NCBI GenBank assembly: GCA_012295275.1 | Contig: CM022671.1 | Location: 819,501-883,500, forward strand | Source: Chrysomallon squamiferum | Lineage: Eukaryota; Mollusca; Gastropoda; Neomphalida; Peltospiridae | Reading direction: 5' to 3' | Length of the DNA stretch: 64,000 nucleotides | In this document: piece by piece, positions 13,705 through 27,700 of the stretch | Layout of the letters: each line of letters opens with the position of its first letter | Position numbering within the stretch: position 1 is the first letter of the stretch | Notes under the pieces: model-generated | The model's input: only the letters and a program-made list of their open reading frames with translations | What the model was told of the DNA's origin: nothing | Databases searched by the model: none | Made by a program: the position numbers and the translations under genes

Positions 13705-15259
13705 CTATTTTTGTAACACTAGCTGTTCAATAAATTCACTCTGTTCTTGTTCTTCTTTCTGTAGAGAATCATACTGGATATTTAACCTGAAATTTTAAAA
13801 TGTACAATTATATTTTTACACGAATATTTCTAATTTAACACATCATCAAATATATAAATATAACAATTTGTATTTTTTCTTTTTACAAGCTTGGGAATCA
13901 TAAATTTATTCACTGCTTTAAAAGTTAAATTTGTAAAGCTATTTTCAGAGAAATTCTATTTTCTGAAAATTATTTTTTGCAATTAAAAAAAATATTAAAA
14001 AGTTGAACTTAAATTTTTAAACAAAAATATTGCTATTACAAGAGTTTAATGTTTTTTCTTTTTTAAAATATCAGAAAATATTTTATCTTTTAAAAATTAT
14101 ATATATATATTTATATTTTTTGTTTTTTGTTTTATGTACATTCGTGTATATGCACATACATATATTTTAATGTTACCTACAAAATATACATCTTTCAGAA
14201 ATGGTGGCAATGATTTTATTTTTTTAATGAATACATAACTGCAAAAAGCCAGTTACCTTTCAAGCTGCATTTTTTTCTCTGTTATCAAAGCTACCAATTG
14301 TTGTTGTTGAGCTTCTCTCTGTTTAGCCATTGATTTCAAAAGATTTCTTGCACCTATTGCCTGTAATTATATTACATATACTGCTTTATTTTTTGCCATA
14401 CATGAAACATACCTTTTTTATAAAAGAATTTAAGAAGTGAAAATGTAGACACCGTCACAAAAAACAGAAGGAATTAAAACAAATTTTTATTCATATATTG
14501 GAACATACAAACCTTTAATTTTTCTTTTTCCACTTTGGTAGCAACTGAGTCCACAACTTCAATAAAAGAACCAACAATCTTCTGAAATTCCTCGATTTCT
14601 GAAGAAAATAAGTACTCTTTGAGTTTGTTTCTGGAACATTTGTTTGAAACAACAATTCAGACAGTTTTACATTGATTATATTTTTCAATACTTAACATTA
14701 TAAGGGATATAATAATAATAACTACAACATAAGTAGTAATAAAACTATGAATATTTCTTACTTAATAAATATTTTGAGTTATGTATAACGAACAACTTTA
14801 CTGGGTAGCTTTTAGTATTAGTATCACAGATTACTTTACCGTTTATATAACTTTAAGTATTACTGTAATGATATTAATCATTTAATGGCATGTCCATGAG
14901 TGTGATTTATGAGTCGAGTATTATTATTAGTAGTATTCGCTAGTATCAGCATCAGTCTCATCACAAATCATCACTGATACTATGTCATTTGGTTTATGTG
15001 ATACTGATAGTATGATATTTGATTATTATTTGATAATAATTATATTTTATAATAACAACTAAACACTGAACAGGTGTCAGGTGCCAGGAAATGTCACAGA
15101 AACTTTAAAATTTTTCAAATATTACTTACTATCAACAAAATCTTTGCATTCTTCTTTTAATTCATTAGTCTGCTGCGCAACTTCTGGTTCTAACACGCGA
15201 ATTTTATTTAACTCGTCGAAGTGTAAACCATAAGCTTTAGCTAAAGCTTCGTCGGCCAT
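13705..15259 (-). CDS. IFT20: Intraflagellar transport protein 20
   Basis: Exons on the minus strand: 15259-15130, 14598-14513, 14360-14257, 13786-13705. Phases agree and give 133 residues (human IFT20 is 132). The product begins [19 protein letters not shown] and continues [19 protein letters not shown], the family signature, and it is a single long coiled coil to the end ([10 protein letters not shown]). IFT20 is the IFT-B subunit that also sits at the Golgi and helps send membrane proteins to the cilium. It converges with FAF1 and diverges from the KCTD gene, whose start lies 1.7 kb away. All four exons are shorter than 135 bases. Confidence 0.97.
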
Positions 15260-16963
15260 TTTCGTTGTTGGTATGCAAAATTAACTGTTAACCTGTAGCT
15301 TGCAAAGAAGTAGGTTAAACCAATGTTTTTCGCAGTATCTATGAAGAACGGTACATTATCAGGAATAACTAGTTTTCTTGTTGATGTACTGATGATAGAT
15401 ACAAAAATGTTGACTAACTTACCAAATAAATTAGTTTCAAATTTAAATTAATTTAGAAATTTTTATAAATTAAATGTTGTAATAAAATCGTAATCTGACT
15501 TAATATATTATGTACTAGTTACATTTATTATGTATAAATAAAAGAAGAAGAAAAACATTTCTTTTAATAAAAAGTAAATCGTTACAACATTGGAACATTA
15601 AACTGATTTGCTTAAAGTATATATTCATTGGTTTAATTATTGGCAAAAAAAATAAGAGATATTAACTGCTTAAATTAAAATTGTCTTAAATGTATAGTAC
15701 TTTGATCACATCAGGTACTTGATTCTTTGTGCTTCACTATCACTGTAAATGTGTCTAGAATCAGCAAATCAATTTGTTTAACTTGGCAGTGTTGCAAATG
15801 TAATGGAAAAGGTTGCATTATTTAAAATCAATGCGAAGGAACAAAACTAATCTATTTGGGATATAGGAAAAGGCTTGAGGCTTATAACCACCAATTTACA
15901 TGTTCTTTTAAAATTACGCTTTATAGAATAGGATAATTATTGTTCTTCTTTTTATTATTTTTATTATTTATTTCTTATATAAAAATATTTTTTTTTTTTT
16001 AAATCATTTTAAAAAAATGTAATGTATATATATATATGCAAAGTTGAATGCAAAAATATCCGTAGGATATTTAATGGGTTTTTTTTTTATAACTATATGA
16101 CATCATTTCTATCACATAGTTATTATATTCTTAATAGTAACGTTAATAAATAATAGCTTATGTGGACGAAAATTACCGGAGGGTAAAAACCGAAATATAT
16201 TTTGTTATATTTGGTAAAATCAGTATAATTTAAAATTTATTTTAGAAATACGCAAATGCTTTCAGAAAGAATGACAGTCGCTAATAATGTTTACATTATA
16301 TAATTTGTTCGTTTCTCTCTCGTTCATGTGAATGTATGTATGTTTGGGTACATTTAAACATTGTCCTGTCAATTACTGTTGATTACATATACTTGTAGTA
16401 TACAAATCATTACACATGTTATTCAGTCTTACTATATAAAATAATAATTATAATAATAATAAATTTTTATTTTCCGTTATCACTAGGTGGGCAACCAAAA
16501 GCATTGAATAATTACTTTTCTGTTTGTGGTGCTTAAAAATATCCATTTAATCTAAACGATAACAGAATAATCTTTTGAAGCCTATTGTAGATTTTTTCTT
16601 TCGTATTGTTATTTTATTTTTAAATGTTTTGTTTGGAATTATAATAAACTGATACTAAAAAAAATAGTCATTCATCATATTTATTTATAAAACTAACACG
16701 GCTTTCCTAGTCATAGCTTATCCTTTTTTCACTCAATGACCGGCCCCCGACTTATAAATAAACTTCCGATTTACGTCATCGGAAAAATGTTTTTCTTTAG
16801 TGTATAATAAACGTAGTTATATCAATGTGATTGATATTCATTTCAATTTATTTTAAACTACTTTTATTGACATTTGAAAAGGAAGTCGACGAAAATCACA
16901 TACAAACAGGAACTTTCAAATCTGACTTTTGACAGACGTTTTGCCTGCTAAGCTGAATCCAAG
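15260..16963. promoter_or_regulatory. Divergent intergenic region, IFT20 / KCTD
   Basis: A 1.7-kb AT-rich interval separates two divergently transcribed genes and must hold both promoters. Next to the KCTD gene there is a TATA box (TATAAATA, 16753-16760) and a CRE/ATF-like TACGTCA at 16772-16778, in a locally GC-richer patch (16735-16785). No comparable TATA box stands out at the IFT20 end. No coding sequence was recognised. Regulatory roles are inferred from sequence and position. Confidence 0.45.
16753..16778 (+). promoter_or_regulatory. Candidate core promoter of the KCTD gene (TATA box, CRE-like site)
   Basis: TATAAATA at 16753-16760 lies about 210 bases upstream of the KCTD start codon, which suits a leader of roughly 180 bases. 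TACGTCA at 16772-16778 matches a CRE/ATF half-palindrome. The CRE-like site lies just downstream of the TATA box, close to the expected transcription start. No transcript evidence is available. Confidence 0.4.
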
Positions 16964-19736
16964 ATGTCTGGAGACTCCCACAAAACCGTCATCAAAGGAA
17001 ATACATCAAAATATGTCAAGTTGAATGTTGGAGGTTCACTTCATTATACAACCATTGGTACCCTGACAAAACATGATACGATGCTTAGAGCTATGTTTAG
17101 TGGGCGAATGGAAGTTCTAACCGATTCGGAAGGTAATTATAATAAAATATTGTAACCCCGAATCTGACAGTGACATTACCTGTCTAGTCACACCAGTCCA
17201 GAGCGACCATCACAGGCTGAATTTATGAATAAGTGACGAGTTGAATAAATGAGCCAGACAGTCATTACCACAGATACTAGAATTAGTACTTGTATTTATC
17301 ATGAAAAATAAAAAATGCATCTTAAACTTAACAGATATTACGAATATTAACTATTGATTATATCACTATATCATTTATATGTGCATAATTATTACATATT
17401 TTGGGATAGTTTATCATGGGTACATGTGATTGAATTCGTTTTCTTCTGGCAGAAAATTTGGGTATGTAGCACACATGTATTTTAATACATGTAAATTGTA
17501 ATGACATTCAGATTCAGTCTCAGACAATAGTTCACCATATATTGAAATTCAGGAACTGTGTTAATTGAAGTAAATCAAAACAATAGTAAGACTCAAAATA
17601 ATTATTATACAGTTAGGCTACAAAGAAGTTTGATTTTCCTTTTTCTTAAAAAAAATATCGCTGTAATTTGTTTTTGGAAAATAACTTTGTGTAATTAATT
17701 TAATTTAATTTTATGCAAATCATGTTTATCTTAACAGGATGGATCCTGATTGATCGATGTGGAAAGCATTTTGGTACGATTCTAAACTTTCTACGAGATG
17801 GAAGTGTTGCCTTGCCAGATAGTCGCCGTGAACTTCTGGAGGTGTTGCAGGAAGCTAAGTATTACCTTGTGAATGACCTGGTGAAAATGATCGAAAGTGC
17901 GGTGAAGAAAAGAGAGGAACCTGAGCCATTGTGTAAAGTACCTCTGATTACATCAAACAAAGAAGAACAACTACTTATTGCTTCAACATCAAAGGTAATA
18001 TTTTGACACAGTATTCTTTTTAATTTCAAATCCATAAACAGCATTCAAACTGTACCTTTAAACAATCAGATAAGCAAATAGGTTGACGTCTGTTTTAAAA
18101 AAAGTGCTCAGCTTGTCTAAATTATTTATTAATATCAGTTACATAGATAGAATAAATATTGTAGATTGTTTTGTAAAAGAGAATGTCATCACCATTTCTT
18201 GTTACAGAACAGATTGGTAATACAGAAACTATATTACAGGCTGTTTTATTTTTCACACCATTTGATTCTTTTCCTGATTGGTATTTAATACTATTACTAA
18301 CTAACTAAGCTTTAGTTTGATTCATACAAATTGTTAAAAAAGTTAACATAAACAATTAATTTTTTTTCATTTGCTCGAATGCTTTCATTATCTTCACTTG
18401 TTTGAAATTATTTTCCAAAAATGATATAGTTTACCTTCATTCTAATTTCACCCATGTCTGTGCCCTTAACATTTTAATTCTGCCATCACTGTATCTAGAG
18501 ATCCTATTTTTTATGTGATATAATAACTTGTACTCTGTATTTTATACATTTACATAATGTAGAATATAATAGTGCACAATGATAAAGTTTTATGTCTGAC
18601 AGATACAGCAGCTAGATATATTTATAAAGAGCTTGTATTTATCCTAAAATTTCATTTCTTTGCAGCCAGTTGTTAAACTGATATGTAACAGACATAATAA
18701 CAAATATTCTTACACAAGGTATGTATTACTTGTATTGACCTGAATTAAAAATGATAACTGAAAACAGTTTAAAGAATTCAACAGTTCTAAAGGTGTAATT
18801 AAACAAAATTTCTATCTATGTTAGTATAGATTTTTAAATATACATTTAATGCAGCAGCACATTTCAAAAGGAAATTTTTTTCGGAAGCTGAACCAGCATT
18901 TTTATTATTTAAAATTAAACATGCCATGAAACTTTTTATGAATATATTTTTAATGATATATTTCACTGTGCAGAAAAGAAAAAAAAAACTATTTTTTATT
19001 CATGTTTGGTTTATATTTATTGCTTTAATACATTTTAATAAATTTAATTTTTTTCAGTAATTCGGATGACAATCTTCTGAAAAACCTTGAACTGTTTGAC
19101 AAATTGTCTCTGAGATTTAATGGCAGAGTTCTCTTCATCAAGGATGTCATTGGTTCCAGTGAGATCTGTTGTTGGGTGTTTTTTGGACACCAGCAAAAGA
19201 TGGCTGAAGTTTGTTGCACTTCCATTGTTTATGGCACAGACAAGAAACACACAAAGGTGATTTCCTTTGCATTTCATTTGTTGTTAAAATCAAAGTAATC
19301 ATTTATTGTGTGGAAGTTATAACAAAACTAATCTTTGCTATGTTCATAATTCTGAAAAATATTTTTACATGTGTATCTTTTTAATTACAATATATTAGTT
19401 AACGATTTTGTAAAATTTAGGCAAATGCTTCAACAGTTGCATTAAAATTCAAAATTTTCTATACATGATGCAAAATGAATATTTGAAATTTTAACAATAA
19501 ACTGTATGTATTTTATTTCCTAGAATAATCATGAATTTGTTAATTGTCTATCTCAGGTTGAGTTTCCTGAAGCCAGGATATATGAAGAGACATTAAATGT
19601 ATTGCTATATGAACATCGTGACAAGGGACCAGATCTGGAACTGATGCAGGCAACGAGGGGTTTCACTGTTGGTGTTAATGGCTACCACAGTGATGATGAT
19701 GTTGAGGATCGTGATCACAGGCTGTGGCGGAAATGA
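16964..19736 (+). CDS. KCTD10: BTB adaptor of Cul3 ligase, KCTD10/KCTD13/TNFAIP1 (BACURD) family
   Basis: Exons 16964-17132, 17738-17994, 18666-18718, 19058-19256, 19557-19736 join in phase to 285 residues. Near the N-terminus (residues about 17-118) is a BTB/POZ domain with [22 protein letters not shown] and [13 protein letters not shown]. After it come the family-specific stretches [35 protein letters not shown] and [19 protein letters not shown]. In vertebrates these proteins bring substrates such as RhoA to Cullin-3 ubiquitin ligases. Vertebrates have three paralogues; this looks like the single pre-duplication member, so the symbol KCTD10 is only a label. The tail after LLYE is short and unlike the human tails. 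The gene lies head to head with IFT20 and 2 kb upstream of UBE3B on the same strand. Confidence 0.95.
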
Positions 19737-20997
19737 CATTACAACTACCAATCAGTATTTTCAACATGCTCAATATTGCAGGCTTTGAATTAAAGATTAA
19801 TATAGGACCCAAAGATGTGTGACAATGTGATTGAAATGTTAGTATTATAATATTAAAGTTAAGAGATATTTAGGCATGGCATATACTGTACTTGCATTGC
19901 AGATAGGTATTTTTTAACATCAAAAAGCTATCATGAACAATATGACGAACATTAAACATTTATTTGTTATTTACATTTCTCAACACCCTTTAAATGGCCC
20001 TTTAAAGCCATGACTGTTTGACATGACGTTTTCTTCACTTTAATCCATTAAAATATCAGCTTTGATGAACACACTTGTGAATTCAACAAAAATACATTTT
20101 TATTTGTTGTGGCATTGATTTATACAAGTGCAATATCTTTCTTTTATTGAATTTCTGTAACTTTGAAGCTGGAATATGCTTGTTTTATTGTGAAAACTGT
20201 ACACCAAATTGTTTTGGATGATGGAATAATAGACATTCTACAGAAACCCTGTATATACTGATCTTGTATTATTGTGATGTTACGTCAGTAAGCATTGTGT
20301 GTGTAGACATTGACAAGGATGTGTGTAGTTTGCTGGTATGTTTTGTGATTTTTGTCAGTGGATGTGTGTGTATTATTCTTAAAAGCTTTGATGCTGTTAC
20401 ATCATGTAATAAAAAAGAAAAAACTGTATTTTTATTTGTCTCAGTATTTGATTTGAACTTGGTTAAAACTAAATTATTTTGAAACTATAAATTACTCCAA
20501 AAACTGTTTAGAAAGAAAGCCTATTATAATTACACCATTTTTATCTAATTTTTGACACTTTATATTTAAATTAATAAATATTTTACAGTCACATAAATAT
20601 GGAGTTAAAATTCTTTATATATATATTTCACAGTTATACTAAACAGAATATAGGTAACATAGATAACAAAAACTAATGTTTCATATTTGAATCAGGTGAT
20701 AGGTGCATATATTTGTTTTATACCAACTAGTATGCAACTTAAGAAAAGTGATAATTTACCTGTTTGAAAATAATGGAAAGGCTAAAAGCAATAAATTTTA
20801 TTGTTTATGTAAATATCTGGCTTATTTCCGGTTTAAACCTATGGTACAAAAGTAAGTAATCTAACATCAAGGTGTCTGTTTTCCATTCCTGATACCATGC
20901 ACCCAAAAATCATTATTTGAACACACAGAAAACTACCCAGTGCTATTCAAAATATATAACATAACAACTTAAGATTACTTAACAGCTTTACATTTAC

Positions 20998-21031
<34 letters not shown>

Positions 21032-21766
21032 CTTTTAAAAAATACATAAACGACATAAATTTAAAAAAAAAAAAAAAACAACGGTGACCTGTCAAAAAAA
21101 ACAAATACAGTAAATAAATAACATAAATAGCAATACGTCAATAGTTGTTTTTTTTTTTTTTTTTTTAATATAAAAATTGTACCTTTTTTTCTGTTAACTT
21201 GGATAACATCTTAAAAAGTGGTTATCATGTCTGAAACATTTTAACAAGCACGTTTAAAATAAACCATGCTATCTGCATAGTATTATGTATAGATTATTAT
21301 GAATTATTAAATGTGCGCTAGTTCAATCTTAATTTTATTCTGGATGATAAATTTCATTTTTTTTTTTTTTTTTTTTCTCATCCCGGCCAATCGAAGCTGA
21401 TTATTTTTTCTTCTGCGACAGTTTGGTTTATCTGTAATTTGAAATTGTATAATTACAAGCATCTCTATACCATTATAGAAGCTTTGCAAAAATATAATCA
21501 TATAAATGAAGTGAAATCACTATTTTCAATGTACAAGCCAAAGCACTTTGGACGAGTTGGTGAACAGAGTAATCTCCCTTAGTGGAAACATAAATGTCAG
21601 TCAACTTCCTATTTTAGTTTTTTCCAGCACTTTTCTTGGTGTTTGTTATCAATGTTACACATGACTGACCATGTACTTGTGATGTTCGATCACTTAAGAA
21701 CTTTACTTCCAGTTATTTCATGCGTATTTAATTAAATACATATTCCGTTTAGCTACTTATAACTTT
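19737..21766. other. KCTD 3' UTR and spacer before UBE3B
   Basis: Probable KCTD 3' UTR with AATAAA near 20408, then AT-rich spacer holding a 29-base poly-A tract (21001-21029), further A and T tracts (21063-21077, 21149-21166) and a T tract at about 21358-21376. The UBE3B leader occupies the end. No gene was recognised. Confidence 0.5.
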
Positions 21767-24700
21767 ATGATGTTTGCAAAAGTTGATACCAAGAAAAACG
21801 AATTTTTGGATCAAGCAAAAGCGGCACGGGCAGAAAGAGCCCAAGAGGCTGTGAGAATAAAAGCTGCCATAAAAATACAGGTAACTTTTCAGCTATTTAA
21901 AAAAGTATAAAAACTTCGATACATAAATTGTCAGCAGTAAATGTTTCTAGTTCTACAGATATTACTTGCACAAATTACATTTATTACTAATTTATTTAAC
22001 AATTGATTTAGCATTTTTATTTGCCCTTTTCTTTTTATTTAAACTAAATTTTAATCACACTGATTTACAGTGAATGTAGTAAATGAAAATGTATAAACTC
22101 ATTTTATTATTTTTTTTATTATTATTTTTTTTACACCTCCAGACATACCACTGACATTATGTCACTAAATAATAAATAAATAAATAAAATAAACAAAATA
22201 TTGATAAAGAAAGAAAAAAAAGTAATAATAAAAGCTTTATAAATGTGTACTTTCTACACTTTCTAACATACCTGCTTTGAATATTAGTAATAGTAAAACA
22301 GCTAATGCTGAATGATTTTAAATAAATTCATAAGGTTGTTTTATTATGTTCAGTTTATGAATATACACTGTAAAATAATACAGTGTTAATGCTGTAATGC
22401 TTATGTTTTCAGGCTCTAGTACGAAGTTTCCTTAGCAGACAGAAATTTAAAAAAGAATTAAGGTTTGCTTCTATAATATGTATACTTATTAACTGTTAAT
22501 ATATCATTTATAAAAATAATCATCATCTTTTTATTAATAGTAATAATAATTAAAATTATATTAAAATTATAAATTTTTAATAAAATATAAATAATACTAC
22601 ATAATACTACATACCCAGCAGTGTATTTAATTAGTTATTTTGTTTTATATTATAAAATGACAGTATTTCTTACTAACAGTAATTTTATTTATGCAGTATG
22701 GTTATTTTAACTTTTTCTCTCTTTTTTTTTCTAAATTATACAGACAGAAAATTGATGCCTTTTTACAGATTCCTGAAGACAGTGAGACAGAATACAAACC
22801 AGTTTTAATTCCAGGTATATAACTACTGCTTATTTATTTCACCTTTTTGAGCAATAAATGGTAATGTTTTACATGAATCTGTAATTGGTTGTTGTAATTC
22901 AGTTATAACTTCCAACTTTAACAAATGCATTATCCAAAATACTGTACATTTTTTCAGTTGCACTAAAAGCAGTTATTAACTTTAGAGAGTTACATTTTGT
23001 AGTTTGTTGAGTGACAAATACTTTTTCAAGATAACTTTACTACAGTTCACAGTATTTCAACAATGTTTGATAAAACAGTATCGCTTAGGATTTTTTTAGA
23101 ACTGTAGTATAAAAAATGTAATTTTAATTTATATTTTCACCAAATTGCAGGTGTTGAAGCATTCCATAAAGTGAAAATATGTATGTACCTCATGAAAGAT
23201 CCACAACATGAAAAGGTTTAATAGTATTTAAATTTTTAAAACTGCATTATAGAATAATACTATAACAAACAATAAATGTGGACTGAATTTATTCAGTGGA
23301 TCAAAGAACACTTGAAATATATACACTTTGACATATTTTATTATTTATTACTGGTTTTCATGATTTTGTAATGATTTTAGAAGAAAAGAAACAATGTGTT
23401 AACACATTGTAGGTTACAATTCATCAGCAAAGGTATCTTTTATTTGCTAATTTCTGTAAAGATGATAGCACATACAAATACATTATTGTGTGAATGGTGC
23501 AGAATAGAGAGAAAGTAGTTCATTTGAAACACCAAAAAGTATGTGAATTATTGAGTTTTAGATAAAATAGCTAGTGGTAAATTTCAACCTACTTTAGTAG
23601 TGAAATAACATACAATGGCTATACATCTTCTACAATTTTTACATGTTTTTCAGGAATTTGAGTATCTTTGTAGATACTTACTGGCATCAATGGACACAGA
23701 TGTTACAAAAGTAAGTAAACATTTAATATGATGATGTTTTATTATTCAGTTTGCTATTACTATGAAGTTAGCATAAAGGATAAAAAAAAAAAAAAAACTG
23801 AAAAGAGAGCTACATGACAAAAAATCTGTTCAGTAAATCATCCATTCATCCATCCATCCATCCATAATCAACACCATAATAAATAAATTATTTCTTGTTT
23901 AAAGTTTTAAAGCAGATTTAAGTAAAACTACTAAGATCAGTATATATTAAAGCAATGATTTAAAAAAAAATTAGCATTGAAAATACAAACATCTTCTGAC
24001 AACATGATTTCATGCTCTGTAGAAGATATTTAATTTTTGGTGTATACTTAAAGTTGTATTATGACTGTTGTGTTTTATCAGATGTCCTACGTGTATGTGG
24101 CTTTAGTGAAGCAGTACACGTTGTCATGGATACAACAGTTAAAAGATGTTCTCTGGAGATGCTGTCTCTGTTTGCAACAGCTTAAGGTTTACCTATTTAA
24201 TAAATTTACAATAATTAAATCTCTGATAGTACAAGTTAACAACACTAAAAACAAACAACAAGAATAACTAAGGCTGTGCTTTTGCTGTTATTTCATGTAT
24301 TCATAAAACTGAATTCTATTTAGAAAATGAATAAAATAAATTTCTAAAAGCAAACTGATAAAGATAATTGGGAACAATAATTATAAACAAGACCATAAAG
24401 AGTGCCGAAAATGTATATATTAATAAGGGAATAATTACTGTTGTAAGTGTAATTTTTCAAGCATTTTTTATTATTTCTTTTTATATTTAAGTTACATTAT
24501 TATTTTAAATAAACATTGATCTTAAAAGAAAACAAATTATATATTGATCATTTTGTGTAACTTCAGCCAGAGAATTACAATGAAATGAAATGTATCAGCT
24601 TGTATTTACGTGTGTTGATAACATTCACAAGCCCTGCTCCTTGGAAAATACTCAAAGGAAAATCAGGTACTTCATTTTTATCAATTCACTTGTTGATAAT

Positions 24701-27700
24701 ACAGCAATATTAAAATACTGTACTTTCAAACAAAACATTTTTTATTTATGCATTCATATTACATATGAACTGATTATTATTATGTTCTTTTTTACAGTGT
24801 CCTAATTCTGTAATGTTTTTGTTACTGCAGGCAATACCCTCACAGTTGGTATGACACAACTCTGTAACAATGTCATGGGACATCTGAATAGTATGGGTAT
24901 TTACAAAATTTTACAAGTAAGTTTTGTTCAGGAATATTTATTATAGCTCATTTTTACTAAACCCATTTTAATAGTAACATGCTGGAAAATATTTTAAAAA
25001 TAATTTAGGTTTTTTTTTTCCTTACATTTACTTCATTAGTTAAACACTGACAAAAAGTAGTTTTTGTACAACTATTTTATGTATTTTTACTTAATATTCC
25101 AACAGTTAAAAACAGAAGGAAATATTTATTATAATTTTAATTAAACTTAAAAGAAAGATAAGCAAGACTGTTAAAGGAAACATGATTTTGTACGTTGTCA
25201 GTTTATTTACTTTGTTAGAGCACCAGTTTTAAAAATTAATGACTTGTACAGCATTTTATTTCTTATTTTAAAATTATGATAAACCGAATGCTAATAGTAA
25301 CATTTACTTACGAAGTTTTGTTTTACTTAAGGCAAATGAATTTTTTACATTTCAGAGTCTTCTGACTAAAGGTCTTGCTAGATCAAAACCAGTTTTCACA
25401 CGAGCTCCCCTGTCTGCCATTGTTACAATAGCTTTGAGGTGAGATTAAAATATGACATTTGTGTTTGTTGTTTATTTGGCTGTTTCCACTATTATGGTTT
25501 TTTCGTGTGTTTTTATAAAAGTTGCAAACTTTCACGTTTTTAAAAGACATTATTTTACCATTCTGTATGTTTGTTTCTAAATAGAGGTTAGAATTTAGCA
25601 GACAGTTTTTAAAGTAAGAGAAAAATATTCTAAAATATTCTTATTTTAATCTTAAATTGTAATTGTTTGTTCATTAGAGAAAAAAACAAAGAAAAAGAGT
25701 TATTATTATAATTTTTCATATAATTCACAATTATCAGGACTTAAAACAAAATTTTAAAATTTGTTTTCAGACCTCTGATTGCTGCTAATTTCTCAGATAA
25801 TCTGTTGACTGTATTTCTTCTACACATTCTGTCTGTACCAGCCATTGTTCATCACATTGCTGCAATATCTCAAGAGGTAAGTATCAGTGTAGTCACTTAG
25901 AACAAAGATAAGGTGTGGATGGTAACTCCATTGATACTATTAGTGATACAACCATGTACATTGTTTAATTTGTTGTTCCAGTGGGATGTGTGAATTATTT
26001 ATCAATTACCATTATATGTACTTCCTGTGTGTTGGAAGGTTGCTTCATAACTGTACCAATATTGATTACAAATGTCTGATGATATTTAAAAAAATATTTT
26101 AACTTTTTAAAATATGCTCTCAACAACATTATGCTTGTTAACTTATCATTATTACATTTATTTTGTTTTTTATCTTTCAAGATTAGGATCTATATATGTA
26201 TACGTCAGTAAAAATCTTTAAAATGTTTTGGGCGTTTTTTTATGCTTTTTTAAACTTCAAAATTTAATACATTTAAATCTCAAAAATTTCAAATTAAGAT
26301 ATTTTTGTCTGTAAATAAATGTTCACATTTATATTTACACTTTTTATTTTATCTGTACACATGCAGGCATGTACACAGACACACACACAGACTATTGCAG
26401 TATATACAAGTATTTTTAATTGTACACATGCAGGCATGTACACAGACACACACACAGACTGTTGCAGTATATACAAGTGTTTTTAACTGTTTGTACACAT
26501 GCAGGCATGTACACAGACACACACACAGACTATTGCAGTACATACAAGTATTTTTAACTGTTTCAGTGTCTGACAACTCTGATTTCTCATCGAATCTTCA
26601 AGAGGTGTCTTGACCTCTTGACAAATGAACAGAGTACACGAATAATTTTCAACTCACTTGAAGGAAACTATGCACTTTGTCTGATGGGTGAGTTACTGAC
26701 ATTATTGAAATTCAGTATTTAATAAATAAATACATTTAAATAGAACTGTACACTTGTCTTATGGATTAGTTAGCTGTATACTGAAACCAGTTTAATACAT
26801 AATTTGTACTTTGTCACTTGGATGAGATATCAAAATAAAAAATAAATAAATGTTTGCCACAGTGCTGTGCATTAAGATTTTGTTTTTTCTTTGCAGCTAA
26901 TTTAATACAGCTTGGATTTCTTGAGCTTGAAGTAAGTTAATATACATTTCTGTTTTTCCTTATTAACATTTTTCTTTCAATTAACTTAATGATAGTCATA
27001 TTTTAACAATTTCCAGTTAGATGAATAAAAAATGAATAATTCAGAATTTAGTTTTATAAAATTAGTTTGTACAAAAATAAGTTTATAATTGTGTTTATAA
27101 CTGTACAAAGCATTTTTTAAAAACATTTTTTTATTACTTCTCCATAATTAACATAACCTAGTTATGTCCTGAATTTGGACAGAAAGCAGTGGTAACTTGG
27201 TTTATTTATTATTCTTTTAATTATCAAGCTGTAATAAAATACCACATTTTGCTATAGTTTTTCAATGGCTTGCACGCTGTAAATCTGTTATCTTTTTCTT
27301 ATTATTCAGGGATTGGTGGAGAATACTCAGGACTTCATGGTAAGTTAGAACTGAAACCATTTTAAACATCTTATTACTCATGTGCAATGTATATTGTTGA
27401 AAAACATGTAAGAACTGCTGATACTAATTTTCACTTTAACTTGCATGTGTTTTATTTCACAGCTTGTCATGGTTCGACTTCTAGACAGTTGCAAGATGTA
27501 CGTACAGAACAAGAAATCCAGTCTTACACACTGGCATCCAGTACTGGGCTGGTTCTCTCAGAAAACAGATCAGAGGTATGTTGTATTTTTAATTTGATAA
27601 GTTACTTGTTTTAATTAGACTTGTTGTTTATTTTAATTATAACAGGATTTTAATTTTATGTGTATTTCAATTAAAGATACTGATATTTTTCCTTTTTGTC

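Noticed and set aside
26294-26613. Several overlapping open frames with Cys/Val/His-rich repeats
   Set aside because: They are read-throughs of the three-copy CA-rich array in UBE3B intron 10, not proteins.
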